From Glandiceps talaboti (taxonomy: Eukaryota; Hemichordata; Enteropneusta; Spengelidae): a stretch of 64,000 bases of DNA. The translations under genes and the position numbers were made by a program. Position 1 is the stretch's first letter. The number at the start of each line of letters is the position of its first letter. The stretch lies in NCBI RefSeq assembly GCF_964340395.1, contig NC_135564.1, positions 20,707,402 through 20,771,401 of the forward strand. Direction: 5' to 3'. This document shows, piece by piece, positions 35,901 to 63,287 of the stretch. The notes beneath the pieces were generated by a model. That model saw only the letters and a program-made list of their open reading frames with translations. It did not search any database and was not told where the DNA came from.

Positions 35901-38900
35901 TTTTGGGTTCCTTATGTCTGATTCTTAAGCTCTTTCTATGCATATTTTACAATTTGTTTGAACTTTTTATATCATTTTTCAATACACAGGTAGTTTTGTT
36001 GGGTATTTAACTTGCCTAGGCTCTTTGTCAAAGCATTATTATCCAAAACATTGACTATACTGATTAGTAACTAAGGACTTGTTACATTTACACTCCTACA
36101 TCACATTACTTGACATGAACCTAATTCTTTTGAGTATTTACAGATATATATGTACACAGAAATGTTAATATTACAAAGATATAGACAGAAATGTTGATAA
36201 TGAAAATCTCGGATTTATCTAAGTTTCTCAGTACTTAACAAAGGTATGCCAGGAATGTTTTGTGACAAACTGTTTTTCAGTGCCCCCACTTATCACATGT
36301 TCTAATCTGCAACCCAAACGACTTCTCTATGTAGCACAGGGATAAAGACTGAATGTATGGCTGTGTGGTGTTGGTAGCACAGGGGTAAAGACTAAATGTA
36401 TGGCTGTGTCATGTTGGTGGTACTGTGTTTGACTGAATGTATGGATGTGTGGTGTTGGTAGCACAGGGATAAAGACTGAATGTATGGCTGTGTGGTGTTG
36501 GTAGCACTGGGGTAAAGACTGAATGTATGGCTGTGTGGTGTGGTGGTACTGTGTTTGACTGAATGTATGGCTGTGTGGTGTTGGTAGCACTGGGGTAAAG
36601 ACTGAATGTATGGCCGTGTGGTGTTGGTAGCACAGGGGTAAAGACTGAATGTATGGCCGTGTGGTGTTGGTAGCACAGGGGTAAAGACTGAATGTATGGC
36701 TGTGTCGTGTTGGTAGCACAGGGGTAAAGACTGAATGTATGGCTGTGTCGTGTTGGTGGTACAATGTTTGACTGAATGTATGGATGTGTGGTGTTGGTGG
36801 TACTGTGTTTGAGCAAGGTATAGACAATTTTTTACACACTGAAGAACAAGTGCACAACTAAAGTTGTAGTCATGCCTTGGCAGGACTCAACATACTGGCT
36901 TGACAAATGACATTGTAAAGCCAGATAGCCAAGTCCATGCACACAGTACTAAATACAGAGATGATGTTATTATAAAGACTTTGTAACTGATTAGCTATGT
37001 ATGTCTACCTTATTGACCAAATACAGCATAAAGGTATTTATGAAGACTTTTTTTCTTCTTATCTGTCATTTATTTGAACAATTGCATTTTGTGCATACAA
37101 TGTAATATGGGCATAATTTCCAAGGCCAAGTATCTTGAAATGAATTCTGGGAGATATGAGACTACCATTAGGCAGAGCTATTAGGCTTACCATCAGGGTC
37201 ACGGAACATAGACATAGCTTCCAAGTTGAGGGCGCACACTCCTCTCATAAAGGCTTTCTTCATGGTCTCCTCATAGTGTTCTCGTTCAGCATGTAGTTTC
37301 TGTACTTCATTCCTGGATGACTCTAAGGCTTCATTCAACTGTGTCATAAAGAAATTACGGTAACTGTATGTTGTCAAACAAATATATAGTAACCACGATA
37401 GAACTTTCCTGGGTACATGTACATGTATTACAGGGGCACTTAGTCCTCTCGCAATTTCTCTGCTTCTTCTGCATATTCTTGTTATTTTTGTGTGAGGAAA
37501 TGATTTTCTGATGACAATACAATATGTACCTGGTAAAAGCTGAGTATATTTTTTGAAAATCATTAGAAATTTATTATAAAAAACGTCTGTGTTTGTACTT
37601 ACCGATGCTATTTTAGTTTCATAATCATTGGTTAGTGTCATACACACTTCTTGGGCCTTGCCTTGACAAGCCTTCTCTACTCTCTGCCTCCACTTAGCTT
37701 CAATAATACTATGCCATCCAGTCCATACTTTAGACATTATCTTATGTTGATGGTGTTTACGAGCCAAACAACTCGCAAATGCCTGATTAAAGTAAAACAA
37801 GAAAGAAGATAGTACTGGCTATTAAAAAAGTCAGTCATATAAATGAATTTTACATATGTGAAAGGAGATAGGTATAGCTGTACCTGAAACAAACTTCCAC
37901 CTAGTATTACTGTTACTGCAGGAACCATCCAAACTTTTGAAAGAAGACTGACATTCACTGAGAGGTAAAGGATATCAAGTACAACCCAGAAACTGATACT
38001 TCATATTAGGATTATTGTGTGTTCGTGCCCAACCTGGAATCTATTCAGATGTGACATTGCGAGGGACAGGAGGGCCTATCTGTCAGAATGGAGCTATGTA
38101 ACTGTGTACTTGGAAGTTGGAGGTACATTGTACAGGACAACATGTTGAAGTAAGGACAAATAATTCAAAATATTTCAGTGAACCGAACAGTGGGACTATC
38201 TTTGTATTTGTTTAGAGATTGGTGTACAACCATTGACAACTCTTTCTTTATAGATTAAACAAATAAATCTATACACTAAATTAAAATGCATTTTTATAAT
38301 ACTAATATTAGACTAAGTACATAAAGAATTCTTCTTAACCAGCTCTCTGTAGAGTAGTGGTTAGCGCACAGGATTAGCAGTTGGGAGGTCATGGGTTCGA
38401 ATCCCACTGGACACAGGGGATTTTTCTATGACTGACCCAAACCCAGAGTGAGTGTTACTCGATGGGTATAGGCTGTATCACTCAGCCTTGTCTTACTCAC
38501 AAGATGAGTGCAAATTTGGGGGGACTCCTGGAGTAATGACTCGAAAAGTCGGGGATGATTACTCACCTGGAGCCCACAGGTGCTATGTTTGCCGAGCTTG
38601 GGTGACTCTGGGATAGCCTGTGGACTGTCTGGGAAAGCATTGACAGTTCCACAGCAACGTGATATGGAGCATGCAAGATAGTCCTGTCACATAGTCCCAA
38701 ACCTGAATGGATCTCTGTAGCATTTGTGTGTTTATGTCTACATTACAGAAAATTGCTGGGAGCAATTCCCAGCACAAGATTTAAATATAACATTAAAAAA
38801 AAAGAAAGAAAAAAAAAAGAATTCTTCTTATTACCTCTCTTCTGTCATCACAGTGTCGTAGTTTCCAAGCGTTAAACTTCTTTAACATTTCAAATCTTTC

Positions 38901-41900
38901 TCGTTGTTTCTGCAGTGCGTGTGTCAGGTTGGATATGACTTGGTCTTTTTTCTCAATCGACTGTTCATACGTATGCAGCAATTCCTTGAGGTTTTCAATC
39001 TCATTGTGAAGTTGATGTACTTCCTTAGCATGCCTGTAACAACACAGATATAAATGACATTGTGAAGTTGGTACACTTCCTTAGCATGCCTGTAACAACA
39101 CAGATATAAATGACATTGCAAAGTTGGTGTACTTCCTTAGCATGCCTGTAACAACACAGATATAAATGACATTGCAAAGTTGGTATACTTCCTTAGCATG
39201 CCTGTAACAACACAGATATAAATGACATTGCAAAGTTGGTGTACTTCCTTAGCATGCCTGTAACAACACAGATATAAATGACATTGCAAAGTTGATGTAC
39301 TTCCTTAGCATGCCTGTAACAACACAGATATAAATGACATTGCAAAGTTGATGTACTTCCTTAGCATGCCTGTAACAACACAGATATAAATGACATTGCA
39401 AAGTTGATGTACTTCCTTAGCATGCCTGTAACAACACAGATATAAATGACATTGCAAAGTTGGTGTACTTCCTTAGTATGCATGCAATGACACACTGACA
39501 GATGACATTGTGAAGTTGGTTTGAATAGCATCTATAGGGGTTTTACATTTGTGGACTTTCATTTAGGACCAGGCTATGGCCAGGCCTGAGCAAAGGATTC
39601 AAAAAATAAGTGTGAATATTTGGTCTGGGTCAGGCTTGGACAAGATTCATCCTGAAGCGACGAGTGTTTAGAGTCAGATCCGGCAAAGTTACCAGAGGGA
39701 ATATGTCTGGTTGGGCCTGGTCCTAGATGATGCCCTCAATGGTGACCTACATGTACATGTTTAAGTTACAACATGCAACCTACATTGTATTCTATTAGTT
39801 CAATGTAGTTCAGCTTGTGATTGTGTATATGCCATGATAGGGTGACTAGGTTCTAGCTTGTAAACTATTATAGATACAATCAACTTCTAATTGATATACA
39901 CAATATCTAACTATTGGTATTTGAATTTTCAGTGAATATATTTTTGATTGCCTGATCTAAAAAATAATACGGTATAGTTGCAACTACTGTAGTCTCAGTT
40001 ACCCAGACTCTCACCACTGAGGGCTCTTCTACAAGGCCACCCAGACAAGAGTCTGGGGAAACCATGTTTCAACTATCCTGCACAGGAGGTCACACAGTAC
40101 ATTTCTTCCAAGTCATAAAAAAATAGGCTTACAAGGCCTGTTTGTTGTAATTCAAATGTATCACTCGCTTGAGAAGTGATAACTTGTCGCGAGAGTACAT
40201 GAATCATTTAGCAAGCAATGCTGGACATGAAGTGTTCCCCAGCATGCACTGCTCTAGAAAGTACTTCCTGCGCGGGCGAGTTTGAATCTCGTTTCCCCAG
40301 ACTCTCGCTTTGGGGAGGTCTTGTAGGCTGAGCCCTCAGCAGCAGGAGTCTGGGTAACAGAGACTACATGTACAACTAGTGTAGCTTTAAAGTCTATAAA
40401 TCCATGAACTCCTGACAGGACGTCTACAGGTAAATCTACTTATAAATTGAGTTGTCAAGATACCAATAGTGTAAAAATCAGGGCCATACATTACCTCTCT
40501 TTCTCTTTGTGTAGTTGTTGTCGATGTCTCTCAACCAGAGATATCTTAGTCTGTGTGAATTCAGCCTGAAAACAAACAACAATTAAACTTTAAAAGAACG
40601 CAATCTTCAAATGAAAATTCATCTGTGTTTGGTAATCATATCATCGAATTGTCCCAAAGACAAACTTGAACAAACACCTTGTAATAAATAAACAACATTA
40701 TCATTGATAACAATGATAACATTAATACAAGGTGAACAATAACACTATTTCAATTGTTTTAATCTAAATCTTTGTACCAGAAATTTTCAATACAAAGTTT
40801 TGCTTATTTTGCTGAGAATGAAAAACATTTTTAAAAAACTTACCAGTACACTCCTTTTGAGATCAAGACACCAATTATCTAATTGTCCCTCCATTCTAGC
40901 AATGTCGCCATCTAGAGTCGGCGATTCTATTGTTGTGACTGTAGATTCTTCGGCAGAACTTTCTGGAGTTTCTGGACTGTCTGGAATTCTCTCATCATTA
41001 GGGTATGAAGTCAATGGTGTCATGTAGGCTGGGATAGAAAGCAAATAAATGTCAAGAGAAAATTAAAAATCTGTAAATATTAGTTATCTGACGATGGTGA
41101 AATGATGTATATGTAATGTTATTTTCAGACACTTTTAAAAATCAAAGTGAGCAAGCTACATGTATGATGGTATTTTTACTATTAATTGATATCATCTCTT
41201 TTCTCATTTGTCACACCACAGAGGGCCATTGCAAAAAACACTGTTGAGACTAATAAGAAATATGTGCCATTATGCAAAAATGGTAATACATATACAAACT
41301 AGTGATATTGGGTATCATACGCTAATAGTAATATCCAGGAATTCAAAGAATTTCAAAATAGCTAAGAGCGGGTGTATTTAATTCTGTTTCTCATTGTGAA
41401 ATTTTCAAAATGATGGGTCAGTTGGTCAAAAATAAACAAATAAGTGACAAAAAAGTAAGTGTATGTGAATGTGTTGGTGATATTTTCAATTCATAATTAT
41501 ATTTTAACAGTCCGAGTGACTTAGAAATGACAATTAAAGTCAGAAGGAAACTTTTGAACCATTTTTTAAATTAAAGTTTCAAAATTTCAGCAATACATGA
41601 TCATTTTCACTCAGATATTCACTTGTGGGGTTGGTGCCATTGTGATTTTTAAATCCTGCCATAGAGGGCATCATTTAAAAAACTATTTCACCAGATTGAA
41701 GAAATATAGGAGAAAGACAGAATAAAATACAGCCACCCTTAGCTGGAAATAGATATTTCATTACATGTAGTAATACCAAAGGAGATGATTGACAGCCATT
41801 TATTTTGGAATGCTTTACTTATTAAATAACAATGAATAAACACAAAAGCTGAACAATAACAGGAATAAGTACGCTATGAATTTATGTAACACATACTGAC

Positions 41901-43471
41901 TTCATATCAAGTATGACATAAAGAAAATGTACTTTATGTATTAATTTCTTGTATATAAATATACACACATTAATTCTTAACTTCACCAATAAATAAACAA
42001 TAACATAATGTTATTAGTAATCAAAATTAGAAGTTTGCTATGTTAAAAACTAACGCCATGCATAAACTTTATTGTATTTCATGCCACTGACCACTGGCAT
42101 TCAAATTAGTGGTAACAACTAAAACTAATACTTATATTGAGACAAATTAATAACAATTTAGGAAATATAATTAATTACGTTATTTCTAAACAATATGTAT
42201 ATTGTTTTAGAACTCACAAAATCTGACATTGTGCTGATTAGGTTGTCTGTCTACCGGTGCTGGTCTTCTAAGTACGCCTAGAGTTAGAAAACCATAATTC
42301 CTTTGTTTTGGTTTGCCATATGTAAATTATTAATGTCTCGGCACCTTCATCTACTAACACTGCCACCTAGTGGTCATCTGTATCTAGAGAATAGCCATTC
42401 TGAAGATGATCGTTGTTCATGCCGAAATGAAATATATAATACCGTTACCATGGTTAATCATACTACTTGTGTAAAATAACTTGTGCAGCTCATGTGACTG
42501 ACTAAGTCTGCACAAACTGCAGGTTCATTTTATATACAGTGGACTCTTTGGTGCAAATAATAATTTTTTTTCGAACAGCTGTACATTGTCAAAACACTGT
42601 TAACTCATAGAAAGCTATGCAGCAGTCAGAGTAAAACTGAGTGTGAAGGACCAACAATGTGACATGATATGTCTGAGTTTGTATTCATTACATACCTGGA
42701 GCTAATCTCCTTGGTGTTTCTTCAATTGATTCTAAATCTTTTGATGTCAACATGGTATCCACTTTGGCTGCTGGCTCCTCTGTACTATCAGTTACTATGG
42801 AGATAGGATGAAATCACATTCAGACAAACTGTTTTCATGATATTTGTGTATGTAATGATAGGGAAGCTGTCAGTAGTGCTACTTCAGTTTGCTCAATCAA
42901 AACTGTCAACTGTGTATTTGGATAGACACCAGATAGATACAGGGATGTAGATAATGGCCGATAGCCTGTCAAAAAACCGGCTACTCTGCAATGTTTTGCT
43001 GGCTAGTTTTTTAAACCTGTTTAAAGATTCTTTGTTTCTACCACTATACTTCCATTGATGGACAGATTCATTGGTTTTGTTCAAAGATATTACTACCTAC
43101 TTTTCACATTTAGTTGGCTACATCTCTGACACCATATGTCATGTCAAGTTTCCAACTAAGTTGGCAAAGACATTTTCATCACAGATTTACACAGTGTCAC
43201 TTAATTGCCATCTAGCATGGGGTGAATTTTGGTGGAAGGGTGGAATTGTTAACTTACCTGATGAATCTTGGAAAATCAGCTGATCTTTCTGTTCCTGGAA
43301 AGCCCTAGTAGCTTCAGTCAAAGTCTGGGGTAATTGACCTGGGTAAAAACTTGGTGTAACAACAGCATACTTCAATAGTTGCTGATATTCATCTTGTAGT
43401 GCTGATGAGACAGAACTGCCAGGAGAATCCTCTGGTAATATTGGAACACTGTCTTCTTCAGTACTTGACAT
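29961..43471 (-). CDS. POC5: POC5 centriolar protein, complete
   Basis: POC5 is a centrin-binding protein of the distal centriole lumen, needed for centriole elongation. Coding exons in transcript order: 43471-43258, 42794-42696, 42277-42218, 41028-40844, 40565-40495, 39033-38835, 37782-37603, 37338-37191, 35176-34989, 32501-32337 and 30107-29961. Phases agree and give 551 residues, close to the roughly 575 of vertebrate POC5. Family landmarks: an N-terminal block [18 protein letters not shown]; coiled coil through residues 190-260; centrin-binding-type W repeats near residues 263-266 (FNAW) and 294-307 (KVWTGW...KW); the block [16 protein letters not shown] near 363-378; and the C-terminal block [18 protein letters not shown] near 485-502, followed by ATASRYPR. 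The ATG at 43471 was chosen because MSSxEE opens the family; an in-frame ATG also occurs at 43519 in the same exon. The exon-6 acceptor is tandemly amplified, and a SINE sits beside the exon-6 donor. Confidence 0.95.
30369..30566. mobile_element. MITE with perfect 18-bp ends and 9-bp target duplication
   Basis: The element proper is 30378-30557 (180 bp). Its ends TAGACTGTCGACAGTCGC and GCGACTGTCGACAGTCTA are exact reverse complements, and similarity continues inward for about 65 bp. CTAGTCAGA flanks both sides (30369-30377 and 30558-30566). A 9-bp duplication fits Mutator-like elements; that class assignment is inference. It lies in the last POC5 intron. Confidence 0.9.
31263..31622. mobile_element. 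Copy of the TTAAAGGCCC repeat family
   Basis: It begins TTAAAGGCCCATGGACCAAT and ends near TACAGGCCTTA. The left 130 bp aligns with 737-870, including CATAAGGATT and ACCAACTATTT-like blocks. It is longer than the first copy; POC5 intron. Confidence 0.55.
32209..32240. repeat. Poly-C / (CA)n microsatellite
   Basis: About 21 C residues followed by (AC)n, just beyond POC5 exon 10 on the intron side. Confidence 0.9.
32803..34393. mobile_element. 1.59-kb TTAA-flanked DNA transposon, degenerate
   Basis: Arms of about 67 bp (32807-32873 and 34322-34389) are reverse complements with few mismatches. The ends are TTAA-AGTGTACATGCAAAGG and CCTTTGCATGTACACT-TTAA. The interior is richer in CpG than its surroundings and holds broken open frames (an ATG at 33069 opens a frame that stops after about 20 codons; further open stretches at 33241-33480 and 33789-34031). 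None is a recognisable transposase. An 18-bp perfect palindrome CATGGAAGTACTTCCATG lies near 33865-33882. Likely a decayed piggyBac-like or other TTAA-targeting element in a POC5 intron. Confidence 0.75.
35177..36325 (-). other. POC5 intron sequence
   Basis: AT-rich intron between exons 9 and 8. The part at 35190-35560 has a composition and a TTTATGGAGTCCCAAT-like start that resemble a repeat remnant, but I cannot assign a class. Confidence 0.35.
36326..36816 (-). repeat. Minisatellite, about 43-bp unit, about 11 copies of two types
   Basis: One type carries AGCACAGGGGTAAAGACTGA, the other GGTACTGTGTTTGACTGA; both end in ATGTATGG then a TGTGTGGTGTTGG-like tail. The two types are interspersed. 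It lies in a POC5 intron, and the long open frames through it are artefacts. Confidence 0.93.
38323..38830 (+). mobile_element. tRNA-derived SINE with 15-bp target duplication
   Basis: The body (about 38338-38815) starts with a tRNA-like head: A-box-like GTGGTTAGCGCAC at about 38357 and B-box GGTTCGAATCC at 38394-38404. A unique body of about 400 bp and an A-rich tail follow. AAAGAATTCTTCTTA flanks both ends (38323-38337 and 38816-38830), so the insertion is intact. It is antisense to POC5, and its right duplication ends 2 bases from the GT of the exon-6 donor (38833-38834). Confidence 0.93.
39004..39530 (-). repeat. 56-bp tandem array amplifying the POC5 exon-6 acceptor
   Basis: About eight units run outward from the exon border at 39033. 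On the minus strand each contains a T-rich tract, GTTACAG and the first bases of exon 6 (GCATGCTAAGGAAGTA). Exact copies of the acceptor lie at about 56-bp steps up to about 39425, with a degenerate one near 39475. Confidence 0.95.
39987..40372. mobile_element. MITE with about 75-bp inverted ends
   Basis: The left arm (from about 39988, GTAGTCTCAGTTACCCAGAC) and the right arm (to about 40369, GTCTGGGTAACAGAGACTAC) are imperfect reverse complements through GAGTCTGGGGAAAC. CAACTA flanks both sides (39981-39986 and 40373-40378), a possible 6-bp target duplication. POC5 intron. Confidence 0.8.
41029..42217 (-). other. POC5 intron, no distinct feature
   Basis: AT-rich intron between coding exons 4 and 3. 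I see no array or mobile element in it. Confidence 0.5.
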
Positions 43472-44377
43472 GTTTAAAAATGAACACTTGTTTGAAGATG
43501 TTTGAGGTTGATGAGACACTTCTATAAATTTAAAAGGTTAAATGACAGTTAGGATAGGAGATAAGCATGTACATGTATCATGATTGCATATATTTTGATT
43601 TGATTAGATGCTGTAATTCTTTCTGCTTCTACAACATCTACAAACAGTAATAACTATGACCTGTGGTGTATGGTTGAAATAACCTGGATGTATTGTGTTA
43701 AATATTTGTCCACTAATTGTGAGCACCTGGAGCTCTCTGGAGAACAGGTGCATTATAAATACAATATGTACATACATGTATCCCTGGTTAGAAATGTGGG
43801 ACCAGAGACAAAACACACGAAAGCATCAAGAAGTACATGTGTACAGCTGCTGGACCACAGTCCCCCGGTCAATACAAATGATGGGCTTTTAATTTGAAAT
43901 TTACATGCAAGTACGGACCCTTTGGCCTTAGCCATAAGTCATTATGAACACATGCTGAAATACACAAAGCAAGTTACAACCCAGACCGACACCACTGTAT
44001 AGGTTCATAAATGCATGATCACCAATGTAAAATGTAACTTCAGTCTGCATCAGGTATTCATAACACCATGGATGTATTAGCAGAGACATCCATGATAACA
44101 CTAAGTGAGTATGATCTTCTGTAAGAGTACAAGAGAATTCAACCAGCTGCAAACTACATGTATGTCAGTACAACTTTACCAACTGTATTACCTGAATGCT
44201 ATAATAATGTAACAATCTGAAGTATCACAAACCTATATTAGTTATATCAAGTGCACATCTAATGATTATCGGATACTTTTGGTGGAACTGTATTTCCAAG
44301 ACCACATAAACCTTCTTGACCTGCATCTTGTCTATGTATGTATGTATTTGTTTCTATCTCCATGGTTTTAGTCTACA

Positions 44378-44451
44378 TGTAGTTCCTGATGGACCGTATT
44401 CCTTACTACATTATTTTCATAACGTAGTAAGGAATACAGTGTCAGGAACTA
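44378..44451. repeat. Foldback hairpin
   Basis: TAGTTCCTGATGGACC... and its partner GTGTCAGGAACTA, with CGTATTCCTTACTAC against GTAGTAAGGAATAC, form a stem of about 28 bp over a short AT-rich loop in the POC5 leader intron. Confidence 0.7.
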
Positions 44452-44694
44452 GACTGCCATGGTTTAAGCATACTGCTAAGTGTACTAAAGTATAATTCCT
44501 CCAAGATGTAACATTCTAAGTGTACATTCAAATCTGATACCACCAATTCACTACATAAAAGAAACACTAATACCGTATCAATACTTTCCCTTCAAAACTT
44601 TGTTCGTTCAATCATGTTTGTGATATATGTATACTGAACTAATGTACCATATCATCTAGTTTTCATTACTGGCCAACTTCTCTTGATACCCATT

Positions 44695-44880
44695 AGTCCT
44701 GCTTGCATACGGAGTAAGGTGTTGTGCGAACGCGTGCATCGTCTGCAAGCAGGACTAGACACATGAGACACCCATGATACATGTTGTATGTACAACACGA
44801 CATATTCCAAACAGTATAGTTCTGCTTGCAGACGGTGCACGCGTTTCGCTTCAAACCTTACTCTGTATGCAAGCAGTACT
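44695..44880. mobile_element. Nested inverted-repeat element, two copies head to head
   Basis: Each of two segments of about 63 bp (44695-44758 and 44818-44880) has inverted ends (CCTGCTTGCATAC / GTCTGCAAGCAGG), and the second is the reverse complement of the first. Cores share ACGCGTGCA-type CpG-rich sequence. Probably foldback MITEs in the POC5 leader intron. Confidence 0.7.
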
Positions 44881-45225
44881 ATTATGTGTAAAATTTGAGT
44901 TACCTTTTGAAATATCAGAGTGGTTGTATCCTGTTGAAAGCCGATCAAAGTTTTGACGATTTAAAGTTTCAACGGACATTAATGTTTATGCAAGTCTCAG
45001 CTTGTTATACGTCGCATGGCGTACGTACAGTGATAGTAATTTGTACAAACATGTCAACTTTCAAACGTTATCATGTACACATCGATTTTACCTACTAACG
45101 TAAAAGTGAACAGAGTGAAAATGATTAACCATAACTTGTTCTCCGTGGTCACGATAAGTATACAAATTTTGTGATAGTCCTGCATGTACAACGGTAAAAA
45201 TTATTTTAAAATTAAATAGACCTAC

Positions 45226-45300
45226 CGATGTCGCTTTGCGATGTAAACAAGATCAGCAAATGGCGAATGCAAATTTCAAAATGGCCGCAATCCACATCAG
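45226..45300 (-). other. POC5: Probable 5' non-coding exon of POC5
   Basis: On the minus strand a clean donor (CATCG then gtaggt) ends an exon at 45226. The first coding exon of POC5 has a matching acceptor (tttatag) at 43521, so the leader is probably spliced across 43522-45225. The upstream end is not defined by the sequence; the start near 45300 is a guess from the position of the CCAAT boxes. Confidence 0.5.
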
Positions 45301-45552
45301 AAGTAAAACCAGTTTTGATTGGTCAAAGTTTATTATGCCATTTTTGATTGGACAAAAGTGTAATCTCGTAATCTCCTAGACGAGATTGGAAACGAGATTT
45401 CCTCAATGGAAGTTACTTCCTTGTTTAGTAAAATATGTAGCAGTAGACCGGACGGATGTCGAAGTGCTCGGAGGGGAGTAGCGCTGGCTGTTGAAGTTTA
45501 AAGAAAATCCCCTTTGAAATCTACGCCGGAAACGTGAAAAGAAGTGACTAAA
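45227..45552. promoter_or_regulatory. Putative bidirectional promoter, POC5 / PSTPIP-like
   Basis: POC5 (minus) and the F-BAR gene (plus) diverge from this interval of about 300 bp. It holds two inverted CCAAT boxes (ATTGG at 45317-45321 and 45346-45350, 29 bp apart) and a YY1-like AAAATGGCCGC at 45278-45288. CpGs are denser here than in the flanks. There is no convincing TATA box. Paired NF-Y sites in divergent promoters are well known; the role here is inferred. Confidence 0.6.
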
Positions 45553-62604
<17,052 letters not shown>

Positions 62605-62684
62605 GTAAGTATGATGTATATTCATAATTGTAGTTATAAAGTGTCTTACACAGTGGATGACGTTATTATAACAATCCATTACCC

Positions 62685-62830
62685 CATGGAGTAGACCCAT
62701 TGTTCCACAACACCCCTATACTATCTTCAACTCCAGGCTAGGGAGTATTACAAGCCATTGGAGTAAACCCATTGTTCCACAACACCCCTATAGTACATGT
62801 ATCTTCATCTCCAGGCTAGGGAGCATACAA
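62685..62830 (+). repeat. Two-copy tandem repeat, about 75 bp
   Basis: The block CCCATTGTTCCACAACACCC followed by CCAGGCTAGGGAG occurs twice. Confidence 0.8.
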
Positions 62831-62919
62831 GCCTTTGCAGGATTAAATCCTCCATATCCTGTCAGCTTGCCATACAGCTGGTTTGAAAGGGGCACAATCA
62901 TGGCTCAAATCTTTCCATT

Positions 62920-63000
62920 TGAAGTCATCCAGATAACAATGGTAGCAGCAAGGCTTGAACCTATAGATAACAAGATTCTTGCTGGTCACTCCTTAAGTTT
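62920..63000 (-). mobile_element. Possible degraded tRNA-derived SINE head
   Basis: On the minus strand GGTTCAAGCC resembles a B box, and TGACCAGCAAG lies about 25 bases before it where an A box would be. It has no clear tail or target duplication. Confidence 0.25.
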
Positions 63001-63287
63001 ATAGTCATCAGGACTCCAAGAATGTTATTACAATTTTCTTTATTGCAAGTATGATACAAGTATGATAGATCTTCAGAGTAAGTGCAATAGCCCTTTATAC
63101 TGCAATAGTGATAGGTATTAGACCTTTGTAATAATACTAATATGATGACTTTGGTAATTTGTTTAGGCCTAATATGTACTTACATACATTCCCGACACAA
63201 TTGTGTGTAATGTCTCGAAAAGTTGTAAATGTTGATACAAATAATTGGTTTAAACCACCAGTCTTTACTGCTATCAGGAAATAAGCA

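Noticed and set aside
35647-35928. 93-codon plus-strand frame
   Set aside because: It lies antisense in a POC5 intron and shows no recognisable motif.
38338-38412. A tRNA gene
   Set aside because: A- and B-box sequences are present, but the body, A-rich tail and target duplication show a tRNA-derived SINE; I could not fold an intact cloverleaf with paired acceptor ends.
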